Assembly (NCBI GenBank): GCA_910588025.1
Contig: CAJUQG010000001.1
Location: 173,169-237,168, forward strand
Source of the DNA: an uncultured Bacilli bacterium
GTDB taxonomy: Bacteria; Bacillota_I; Bacilli_A; RF39; UBA660
Direction: 5' to 3'
Length of the DNA stretch: 64,000 nucleotides
The notes below the pieces were generated by a model, which did not search any database, was not told the origin of the DNA, and saw only the letters and a list, made by a program, of their open reading frames with translations. Every line of letters starts with the position of its first letter. Within the stretch, counting starts at the first letter, position 1. Below, one piece after another: positions 34,179 to 42,031 of the stretch. A program made the position numbers and the translations under genes.

Positions 34179-34922
34179 TTAACGAATAATTGCATCCAAA
34201 GCTAAAACAATCATATCATCTAAAGAACGTTCACGTTCTTCAATACTCATGAAAGTCTCTTTAAACTTCGAATCCACGACCGTTAAAAGACAAGCTGCTT
34301 CTTTTTGAAAACTCGAAGCAATATGGAAAAGTGCAAATGATTCCATTTCCTCACCAATAATTTGTGTGTCACTTGGAACACGTGCAAGCACATGTTCATT
34401 ATCAGAATAAAACCCAAATTGTTCTGTAGTCATTACGGTACCTAAAAATAATTTTTTACCCTTTTCTTGTGCAACAGATTGAATCCTATCATTTAAACTT
34501 TTACTTGGATACGCAAAATGCGTTGGATCTCCATTATAAGAATAAGCAAAATTTCCTTCATTATAACTTTCTGTCGCTAAAATAATATCTGGGACATTCA
34601 TTTCTTCTAGTAAACCTCCGCATGTTCCCACACGAATAATTCGTTCTACTCCAAAGAAATAAAATAATTCAAAAGCATAAATACTCATAGAAGGCATTCC
34701 CATGCCAGATCCCATCACACTAACCCTTTTTCCTTTATAAGTACCAGTATAAGCATACATATTACGTGCACTACTAACTAGTTTTACATCACTTAAATAC
34801 TTCTCAGCAATATACTTTGCTCGTAGTGGATCACCAGGCATAATCACAGAAGATGCTAAATCTTCTTTTGCACAGTTAATATGTGCCGACTTAATATGGT
34901 CCATAACAACAGGTGGTTTCAT
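34179..34922 (-). CDS. deoD: Purine-nucleoside phosphorylase (DeoD type)
   Basis: 247 residues. It phosphorolyses purine (deoxy)nucleosides to base and pentose-1-phosphate. NP-I family motifs: VIMPGDPLRAKYIAE, VMGSGMGMPSMSIY, IIRVGTCGGL and EEMESFALFHIA. The N-terminus is about seven residues longer than usual, but GGGAGGGATG is well placed for ATG 34922. It has its own promoter and terminator. Confidence 0.95.
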   Translation of the reverse strand: MKPPVVMDHIKSAHINCAKEDLASSVIMPGDPLRAKYIAEKYLSDVKLVSSARNMYAYTGTYKGKRVSVMGSGMGMPSMSIYAFELFYFFGVERIIRVGTCGGLLEEMNVPDIILATESYNEGNFAYSYNGDPTHFAYPSKSLNDRIQSVAQEKGKKLFLGTVMTTEQFGFYSDNEHVLARVPSDTQIIGEEMESFALFHIASSFQKEAACLLTVVDSKFKETFMSIEERERSLDDMIVLALDAIIR

Positions 34923-34944
34923 TTATACATCCCTCCCTAGGATA

Positions 34945-34953
34945 ATTATAGCA
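34945..34953 (-). promoter_or_regulatory. Extended -10 promoter of deoD
   Basis: Minus strand TGCTATAAT (TATAAT at 34945-34950), just upstream of the GGGAGGG ribosome binding site; no good -35. Confidence 0.55.
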
Positions 34954-34984
34954 TTGAAAAAAAGAATGGTTTACATTCTTTTTT
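34954..34984 (-). terminator. Terminator after U32 gene
   Basis: Minus strand AAAGAATG-TAAAC-CATTCTTT perfect eight-base stem, followed by TTTTTC. The plus strand also ends in T, so it may be bidirectional. Confidence 0.8.
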
Positions 34985-35007
34985 AGTATTGACACAAAAT
35001 TAACATT

Positions 35008-37233
35008 TTATACATGCAAACTGTTTTTTAATTCAGTAACAATTTTTTTAATCTCTTCTGCCGACTCATCATAAAATTCCAATCGAAATTTACGAATTCC
35101 CATATGAAAGTAAGCATCTATCTTTTGTAATAAATTTAACCTTTTATAATGCATAATGTGCGTACGATGAAACTCATCCATATGAAGAGGATAAATTTTA
35201 CCATTTCGATCTTTCAAAGAATAAATATCTTTTCCTTTACAGACTTTACATACTTTTTCTTGATTTACATTCATATGTAATAAACAATGATTTAACACCA
35301 TTACTTCCAAGCGTCCATAAACAATTAATTCAAAAGGATTCCCATTTGGATACTTTTTTAATAACTCTTCTAATTCATAATCTGTAATCTCTGGTGTTAA
35401 ACACATTTGCTTTACCCCACAAGATGTCCAAAATTTCTCTGTTGCATGGTTAGAAATGTTAAGAAAATAATCCAAATAAGCTTCTTCTTTATCTAAAAGT
35501 GCTCCACTTTCACAAGCAAGTACTTTCTTACTATCATAATAAGTAGAATGCATAACTCTGTTTGTGCGATAAATCACATTTTTTTCATACCTTTGAGCTA
35601 ATTTATAATCAGAAACATAAATTTTAGAAACACCAAGTTCTAATAATGTTTTAACATGCTCTTCACTCATAGCATTTGCTGTAATACAAATAGAGTCATC
35701 ATATGAATATTCTTCTTCATGAGCTTTCCTAATAGCTACCTCACTACGATTTACCCTTTTCTTAATTAACTCATCAACTGCTCTTCTTCGTATCTCATTC
35801 ATATCACGCACATTCATATAAAGATTATCTTCCAAAGATATTTCGATATTTTGAAGAAGAAATGGTGTATTTCCAAGTTTACTAAATTGCTTTTTTACTA
35901 CTTCTTTGGTAATTGGACAATGATCTGATTTCTCTACACAATCTTCCTTTATAATAACCGAGAAAACTCCATCACTCATTTGAAATTCTATATGATTTAA
36001 AGATATAGATAATCTCATTGTAACCAATACTTTTTTCTCAGATCTTGCTAAAATACTTTCCTCTAACTTTTTATCAAGGGTTTTCATAACACTACCAAAA
36101 TGACTTATACCAACTTTATTATCTACAAAAATAAGATCTCCATTTTTGGCACCAGAAATAAGATCACCATTTTTATGATATAAAAAATTAACAATCATTC
36201 CCTTGTTTTCTTCTACAAAACGTATACCATCTTCTTGATTTAAATCATCATCAAGTCGAATGCCAATTTTTTTCTTATCTATAACTTCAATATTCCCTAA
36301 AAAGCTTCCTTGATGATTACTTGTTTTTTGATTCATAAACTCATCATCTTGAGCATGAAAAATCTTACCACTTGTAAATCCTCTTCCAAATAAAGTTTCT
36401 GCTTTTTTAATATCTTCTTCGCTTACCTTCATACTTTCTTTTAAAAAATACCGATCAATTAAACTACGATAAGTCTGTGTCATAAATCCTACATAAGCTG
36501 GACTTTTCATTCTTCCTTCTATTTTAAAACTTTGAATATTAGAATCTAAAAGTTCACTAAAACGAGAAGATGTATTTAAATCTCTTGTAGATAATAAAAA
36601 TTCACCATTTGTTTTATAAGGTACATTATTTTTTAACAACTGCCATGGCAATCTACAAATTTGAGCGCATTCTCCTCTATTCCCACTACGATTCATTAAC
36701 AAACTTGAAAATAAACATTGCCCAGAATAAGAAATACATAAAGCACCATGAATAAATACTTCAATTTCAATATCATCAGGAAACCTCTTTATTTCTTCTA
36801 AAGATAATTCTCGAGCTAAAACGACACGCTTTACACCTAATTTTCTTAAAAATTCAATTTGTGAAATATTATGAATATGAACCTGTGTTGAAGCATGAAT
36901 TTCTAAATCAGGATACTTTTCATGACAAAGTTTCATTAAACCAATATCTGCCATAATAACTGCATCAACATGATTAAGATATAGAAATTCAATATAAGAT
37001 AATACTTCATCAAGCTCTGATTCATAAATCATTGTATTAACAGTAACATAAATTTTTACTCCATACAAATGACAGAAAAAAATAGCGGATAACATTTCAC
37101 TTTCCGAAAAGTTTGATGCAAAAGCTCTAGCACCAAATTTCTTCCCCCCTAAATACACCGCATCTGCTCCATGATATACAGCCATTTTTAAAGACTCCAT
37201 ATTCCCAGCTGGACTAAGCAATTCTTTTTTCAT
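35008..37233 (-). CDS. Peptidase U32 family protein (large form)
   Basis: 741 residues. 'LLSPAGNMESLKMAVYHGADAVYLGG' and 'CISYSGQCLFSSLLMNRSGNRGECAQICRLPW' are diagnostic U32 motifs; the Cys cluster in the latter probably binds iron-sulphur. The long C-terminal half has a further Cys pair (CKVCKG). Many U32 proteins are now known as RNA hydroxylation factors (TrhP, RlhA) and not proteases; the size and C-terminal extension are closer to the RlhA/large collagenase-like branch. Substrate cannot be assigned. Confidence 0.85.
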   Translation of the reverse strand: MKKELLSPAGNMESLKMAVYHGADAVYLGGKKFGARAFASNFSESEMLSAIFFCHLYGVKIYVTVNTMIYESELDEVLSYIEFLYLNHVDAVIMADIGLMKLCHEKYPDLEIHASTQVHIHNISQIEFLRKLGVKRVVLARELSLEEIKRFPDDIEIEVFIHGALCISYSGQCLFSSLLMNRSGNRGECAQICRLPWQLLKNNVPYKTNGEFLLSTRDLNTSSRFSELLDSNIQSFKIEGRMKSPAYVGFMTQTYRSLIDRYFLKESMKVSEEDIKKAETLFGRGFTSGKIFHAQDDEFMNQKTSNHQGSFLGNIEVIDKKKIGIRLDDDLNQEDGIRFVEENKGMIVNFLYHKNGDLISGAKNGDLIFVDNKVGISHFGSVMKTLDKKLEESILARSEKKVLVTMRLSISLNHIEFQMSDGVFSVIIKEDCVEKSDHCPITKEVVKKQFSKLGNTPFLLQNIEISLEDNLYMNVRDMNEIRRRAVDELIKKRVNRSEVAIRKAHEEEYSYDDSICITANAMSEEHVKTLLELGVSKIYVSDYKLAQRYEKNVIYRTNRVMHSTYYDSKKVLACESGALLDKEEAYLDYFLNISNHATEKFWTSCGVKQMCLTPEITDYELEELLKKYPNGNPFELIVYGRLEVMVLNHCLLHMNVNQEKVCKVCKGKDIYSLKDRNGKIYPLHMDEFHRTHIMHYKRLNLLQKIDAYFHMGIRKFRLEFYDESAEEIKKIVTELKNSLHV

Positions 37234-37249
37234 AACTTTTCACCAAACC

Positions 37250-37278
37250 TTGTAATAATTCTAAAAATCTGTTATTAT
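37250..37278 (+). promoter_or_regulatory. Promoter of the two-gene hypothetical unit
   Basis: -35 TTGTAA at 37250-37255, a 17-base spacer and -10 TATTAT at 37273-37278; AGAAAGGA and the ATG at 37314 follow. Confidence 0.6.
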
Positions 37279-37313
37279 AACACCAATTTTTAACTAGAAA
37301 GGACTAATTACAT

Positions 37314-38276
37314 ATGAGTTTTGAAAATGCAAGATACTTAATAGAAAAAAATAAAGATACTTACAAAAAAGATCCTATCAATCAAGTAACACCAATAACA
37401 GAAACAGAAAATCCTTTACTACAACAGTATAAAAGACAACTGCAAAGATATCAAGAAATAATAAAAGAATTAGAAATATGGCAAAAAATCATTAAAAATA
37501 AAAACCGAAATCAAAAGGAAGATAAAGAAGGTTTAGAAAAAGAAACGAAAACTCCACTTTCAAAAACACAAGCAATAAAACTACCTACCACAAAACAAGA
37601 TATTATTGAGTTTTTAAATAACGCACCACTAATTCATGAAGCAAAAAAACAAATCATCACTTATTTATACCAAGAAGCATGTACATATAATGAAATAGCC
37701 AAAAATAGCACGAATGAAGAAGATAAAGAAGAATGTAAAAAAGAAATTGAAGCCATATTATCTCAGATAGAATGGATTCAAAACTATCAAAAAATAGAAG
37801 AAAAAGAAGTAAGCGAAACAACTCACAACAATATGATCTTTCTAACCTCTAATTCTGGACGTATTATTCCTTTAGAAGAAATAAGTAAAAATATTCCAAT
37901 GGAATTTTATGACTCATTAAAAGAAGCCTTAATATCTATTGAAAATGGAACTTTTATTGGTTTTAAACCACTAACTAAAAGAAAATACAATGAATTAAGA
38001 AAGCCAAAAGTAAGAGTTTTATTTAGTCAAATAAATAAAAATACCTTTTTAGTTTTATCTTGCTTTTTCAAAAACTACGATACCAACTTAAAATATAAAG
38101 AAAATCTAGACAACCTAAGCTATATCTTAATGCAAAAAGAATCAGAATATAAAACATTAGCACAAGATCCTAACTATTTAGAAGAACAAGAAAAAACAAA
38201 AAATACTATTTATAATATTTTAACAACGAAAAGAGATGAATTTAATGGAAAATCTTTGGACCGAAAAAGAATCTGA
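37314..38276 (+). CDS. Unknown Lys/Glu-rich protein with a possible RelE/HigB-like segment
   Basis: 320 residues; I do not recognise a family. The first ~165 residues are helical and charged. Residues about 185-265 ('PMEFYDSLKEALISIENG', 'NELRKPKVRVLFSQ', 'NTFLVLSCFFKN') have the spacing of a RelE/HigB-type fold: helix, 'FxxLxxxxELR', then two strands RVLF and TFLVLxxFFK. This is a pattern guess. The end is again helical. It overlaps the next gene by about 32-41 bases, so the two are translationally coupled. Confidence 0.7.
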   Translation: MSFENARYLIEKNKDTYKKDPINQVTPITETENPLLQQYKRQLQRYQEIIKELEIWQKIIKNKNRNQKEDKEGLEKETKTPLSKTQAIKLPTTKQDIIEFLNNAPLIHEAKKQIITYLYQEACTYNEIAKNSTNEEDKEECKKEIEAILSQIEWIQNYQKIEEKEVSETTHNNMIFLTSNSGRIIPLEEISKNIPMEFYDSLKEALISIENGTFIGFKPLTKRKYNELRKPKVRVLFSQINKNTFLVLSCFFKNYDTNLKYKENLDNLSYILMQKESEYKTLAQDPNYLEEQEKTKNTIYNILTTKRDEFNGKSLDRKRI

Positions 38277-39984
38277 ATTAACAAAACTATTAGCTTTGAA
38301 AGAAAAGCTTTTAAGTAACTTTGATACCACTACATTAGCTAATTATCTAATTACAATAGCTGATTTAGAAGGATTAGAATTACAAGAAGAAGAAAAAGTA
38401 TTTATTTTAGACTTTTTTGAAAAAAATAATAACGCCGAACTACAATTATATTTGTTTGCAATTTTTGAATATGGAAAAGCATTTAATTATTTAAATACCT
38501 TAAGATATGGATTATTTAGAGTTTTATCAATTAAAGACTTATTACGAAAAAGAGAATTTGAAAAAAATGAATTAGATTTAATAAGAGCAGAAAAAATATT
38601 AGACAAAAATGAATTAAAACAATTTAAAACATTTTGCAAATATTTTTCCAGGGTTTGGAGAAACACAACAGAAAAAAAGAATACAAATAATCCTTTAATT
38701 AAATTAATGGAAAAATTATCAGAAAAAGGATTTTATTATTATCAAAATTATCTTGAATATATTTTTAATATTAAATTAACAAAAACGGAGCAAGATACCA
38801 ATATTACTACAAGAATAAAATTTAAAAATAGAACAAATAAAATAAAAAATAAAACTTTTTTAACTCCAATTGAAGAAAGAATTTTAAACTTAAAAATGGA
38901 ACAAAAACAAAAAGAAAAAAAGGGAAAAAATTTAGAGCAAAAACAGGAACAAGCCTTCAAAATTATTGATTCCTTTATTCAAAATAATGCGAAAAGATTT
39001 ATTGAATTGTCTCCACAAATAACAAAATATTTCTCTTCTCCTGAAATAGAAACTTATGCATTAAATAAAATCATAAATCACAATGAAAAAGTAATAAAGC
39101 AATTACAAATAGAAAAAGATTTGCTAGAAAAACAATTAGATGACTCTTATGAATTAGTTTTCTTAGAATCTGACTATGACTTACCAGAAGAAAACGTAAT
39201 GAAACAAATAAAAGAAAGCTTAACAAAAGAAAATTTAGCAAAATTATTAAAAGCTTTAAATAAAAAAGAATTTTCCTTTTTAAACTCTAAACATCCAAAT
39301 TTTTTAGAAATATTACAAAATACAAATGAACTTACTTTAAAAGAAATTTCAAAAGAAATAAGTGATAAGATATTACCCACCACTTACCTAATTTCTTATC
39401 CTAAAATATTAACGACTTCTACTTTCTTACTTTATAAGAAAAATAAAGAACTAGTACTTCAAAATAACTTAAATATAGATTTCTTTCACAATTCTAATAT
39501 TTTATTATTAGATAGTGACACATTACAAAAAGTAGTTAATTTAATAAAAACTTATCATTGTGAAACTTTAATTTGTTATGGCCTAAACTATTTTGATCAG
39601 GTAGATGCTTTAATTGAGCAAAGATTTAATTTACTTCCAGATACATTGGAAGTTGAAGATTTTACTACTACAAAAGTTCAAGAATTACTAAATAAACAAA
39701 TTCCTTTAACAATGACTTCTGAAAATGAAAATGAAATTGCATGGTTAGATGAAGAATTTAAAGTAGATTCTCTAAGATATTGTATCAATGGATTTATCAT
39801 TTCTAGAATAAAAGTTCTTCGTTATTTTACTTCTTTAAATCAATGCAAAGAAGATAGAAACCAAAATTTAATAGATGCCATTTTTTATAACACTCATTTT
39901 TTTGAATTTGAAAAGCAAATGATTATGGATGCGTTAAAAAGAAATCAAACAAGAAAAAAGATTATTTCTCAGTATCAAGAATAA
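38236..39984 (+). CDS. Unknown 582-residue Lys/Asn-rich protein
   Basis: No family recognised. It is predicted largely helical, with a very basic, coiled segment near residues 195-240 (repeated KK, EQK, QKQ) and an alpha/beta-looking C-terminal third. There is no signal peptide or membrane segment. Start alternatives are ATG 38236 and 38245; AAAGAG precedes both. It is coupled to the preceding gene and ends 23 bases inside the convergent UDG-like pseudogene. Confidence 0.7.
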   Translation: MNLMENLWTEKESELTKLLALKEKLLSNFDTTTLANYLITIADLEGLELQEEEKVFILDFFEKNNNAELQLYLFAIFEYGKAFNYLNTLRYGLFRVLSIKDLLRKREFEKNELDLIRAEKILDKNELKQFKTFCKYFSRVWRNTTEKKNTNNPLIKLMEKLSEKGFYYYQNYLEYIFNIKLTKTEQDTNITTRIKFKNRTNKIKNKTFLTPIEERILNLKMEQKQKEKKGKNLEQKQEQAFKIIDSFIQNNAKRFIELSPQITKYFSSPEIETYALNKIINHNEKVIKQLQIEKDLLEKQLDDSYELVFLESDYDLPEENVMKQIKESLTKENLAKLLKALNKKEFSFLNSKHPNFLEILQNTNELTLKEISKEISDKILPTTYLISYPKILTTSTFLLYKKNKELVLQNNLNIDFFHNSNILLLDSDTLQKVVNLIKTYHCETLICYGLNYFDQVDALIEQRFNLLPDTLEVEDFTTTKVQELLNKQIPLTMTSENENEIAWLDEEFKVDSLRYCINGFIISRIKVLRYFTSLNQCKEDRNQNLIDAIFYNTHFFEFEKQMIMDALKRNQTRKKIISQYQE

Positions 39985-40387
39985 TCTTTTTTATTTGATC
40001 TAATGTTTCTTCATAATAATGATCTAATTCACTACGTTTATAAACCCATATATAAGATGGATGATATATTTTTAAAACCTTACAAAAAGAAAAATTATGT
40101 CGTTTTAGTTCCTTAAAAACTAGGTTCCCACACACCACTAATAAATCAGGTTTAAGCGTCTTTATATGACAAATAAAACTTTGATATTAATCATGTAATT
40201 CCTCTTTCGTAGGATAGCGTAATTTTCCTGATAAATCGGTAGGTGCATAAGAAACATAATTGATTTTTTCACACACACAATTTAAATGCTTTATAATATG
40301 ATCTATTATTTTCCCAGATGCGGTAGAACTATCAAACGCTTTCTTATCACACTTATTACTTATTCCTACAAATACAACCTTTTTCAT
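39962..40387 (-). pseudogene. Uracil-DNA-glycosylase-like gene interrupted by an in-frame TAA
   Basis: From ATG 40387 the frame gives 66 residues (MKKVVFVGISNKCDKKAF..., ending KEELHD), then TAA at 40187-40189. It continues in the same frame for 74 codons (starting YQSFICHIKTLKPDLLVVCG, ending DTEK) to TAA 39962-39964. The two halves together look like one small UDG-superfamily protein: an N-terminal 'VGISNK..SSTASGK' region, 'KLRYPTKEE', then a hydrophobic 'PDLLVVCG' strand and 'IYHPSY'. The NUDIX stop and this start overlap as ATGA, so it was a coupled operon gene. A single nonsense change explains the break; sequencing error or readthrough remain possible. Confidence 0.7.
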
Positions 40388-41004
40388 TTCGTAAGTTCTA
40401 CAATTTTTTCTAATACTTTTCCATACTTAGAATAAGCTGTTTCATGAGCATTTACTAAAAAATCAGAAAACAAAATTTCTCTTTTTTCTTGACATATTCT
40501 ACCATGATCTAAAAACAATACAAGCCCATTTATACTTCCTTTTTCTTCTTGAAATAAGTTTAAAACTTCATGAGCATTTACTAAAACAATACCAGAAACC
40601 TCATTTGGATCTAATTCAAAATCATCATAATTTCCTTCATACAAATCTACATAAACATGTGCAAATGCACGGTCACGAAAAAGAGTTCCATCCTTTTTTT
40701 CACGGTCCATAACAAATGGAACCATCTCTACAAATACAGCATCATGTGAATCAATAGAAATACCAATTTCTTCTTCTATCTCTCTACGAAAGCCCTCTTC
40801 TAAAGATTCACCAGCTTGTAAATGACCAGATGCCGTTGTATATAAAGTTCCCTCATCCTTTCTTATTTGAAAGAAAGCATTTCCGTTTTTATCGTATAAC
40901 CAACAATGAATCGTTTTATGCCACAAAGCATCACGATGTACGATACTTCTCTCTTCCTTACCTAAAAAATTTCCTTGTTCATCATATATATCTAAATATT
41001 CCAT
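40384..41004 (-). CDS. NUDIX hydrolase
   Basis: 206 residues. The Nudix box GHLQAGESLEEGFRREIEEEIG gives GX5EX7REUXEEXG with all catalytic Glu present. The N-terminus 'YLDIYDEQGNFLGKEERSIVHRDALWHKTIHCWLY' is of the isopentenyl-diphosphate-isomerase-like NUDIX subgroup; many such proteins hydrolyse nucleotides or coenzymes. It lies eight bases after the alpha/beta hydrolase and is coupled to the UDG-like pseudogene. Substrate unknown. Confidence 0.88.
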   Translation of the reverse strand: MEYLDIYDEQGNFLGKEERSIVHRDALWHKTIHCWLYDKNGNAFFQIRKDEGTLYTTASGHLQAGESLEEGFRREIEEEIGISIDSHDAVFVEMVPFVMDREKKDGTLFRDRAFAHVYVDLYEGNYDDFELDPNEVSGIVLVNAHEVLNLFQEEKGSINGLVLFLDHGRICQEKREILFSDFLVNAHETAYSKYGKVLEKIVELTK

Positions 41005-41012
41005 AATAACCT

Positions 41013-41570
41013 CTAATCTAAATAATTTACAATTTCTAAAAAACTGTTGTATCCACTCTCTGAATTAATATGCCCTCCATCTGGTAAATTAACTTTAAAA
41101 GATGAAATAGTACAAGCAAATTCATAAGAAGCCTCATACGTAACATAAGGATCATTTTCTGTATAAAAACAAACAATTTCCTTACAATAATCCTTTACTT
41201 CTTTTAGATTTTGAAAATACATTGTTTTATTAACAGTATCATATTCTTCATTAATACCAAAATAATTATTAAAACCACACACTGAAATTAATTTTTTTAT
41301 CTTTTGTTGATGTTCTACTAAAAACTTACAGACAAAAACAGGACCAATACTATGAGCAATAATCGTAGTATGTTCGTGAATTAAACCAAGTTTCCAATAG
41401 TATTCCAATAATTGATTCCAATTAGAATAATTTTGTAAATTTACTCCAACTGGAAAATCTGGAACATAAACCTCTTTCCCATCTTTTAAAAGAAATTCTG
41501 CTAACCAAGGAAACCAATTAGAATATGGACTTCCAAAAGATCCATGAATAATAAAATAATTTTCTTTCAT
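41013..41570 (-). CDS. Small alpha/beta hydrolase (RBBP9/YdeN-like)
   Basis: 185 residues. 'FIIHGSFGSPYSNWFPWLAEFL' is the oxyanion-hole HG region. The nucleophile Ser is in IIAHSIGP, the acid Asp in YTENDPYV, and the His in DGGHIN. Length and order match RBBP9/YdeN-type serine hydrolases, whose substrates are mostly unknown. It lies eight bases upstream of the NUDIX gene in the same transcription unit. Confidence 0.85.
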   Translation of the reverse strand: MKENYFIIHGSFGSPYSNWFPWLAEFLLKDGKEVYVPDFPVGVNLQNYSNWNQLLEYYWKLGLIHEHTTIIAHSIGPVFVCKFLVEHQQKIKKLISVCGFNNYFGINEEYDTVNKTMYFQNLKEVKDYCKEIVCFYTENDPYVTYEASYEFACTISSFKVNLPDGGHINSESGYNSFLEIVNYLD

Positions 41571-41605
41571 ATCTTACTTCCTTTTAATTTTAACACAAAT
41601 GAAAA

Positions 41606-42013
41606 TCACTGATCTATAATTTCAAGATAATCATGAAAAGACAAAGAAACAAAAGATTCTTGAACTTCTATAAATGCTTTAATTTTACTTCCTTCTCTTT
41701 GACCAAATTGAACTTTCATAACTTCAGAAAATTCTCCTACATCATAAAACTTTGAAGTATCAAATATTTCCAAATAACTAATCTCTGTTATATCATCTAT
41801 AGGAACACAATAATAAGATTGATTCTCATAATAAGAAACTTTAGGTGCTACTATGTAATTTAAATAAAAATCAAAATAACCTTTTTTACCATTTAATAAA
41901 AAAGAAACACAAACAAAACCTTGATATCCAGTTAACAAACCATTTTCTATATATTTTGAAAACTTAAATTCTGTCTCTAATATTTCTGCTTTACTACCGT
42001 TAACCACTAACAT
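41606..42013 (-). CDS. Unknown 135-residue protein
   Basis: Start at ATG 42013, because GGAGG sits five bases before it; an upstream in-frame TTG lies within that region. Beta-rich, acidic, no signal or membrane segment, and no family recognised. It sits 18 bases after the UvrA-like gene and 35 bases before the hydrolase gene, so it belongs to the same operon. Confidence 0.6.
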   Translation of the reverse strand: MLVVNGSKAEILETEFKFSKYIENGLLTGYQGFVCVSFLLNGKKGYFDFYLNYIVAPKVSYYENQSYYCVPIDDITEISYLEIFDTSKFYDVGEFSEVMKVQFGQREGSKIKAFIEVQESFVSLSFHDYLEIIDQ

Positions 42014-42031
42014 ATAATCCTCCAAAATATA

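Noticed and set aside
34179..34922. Later start for deoD removing the first residues
   Set aside because: The GGGAGGGATG site is spaced for ATG 34922 and not for the internal Met codon.
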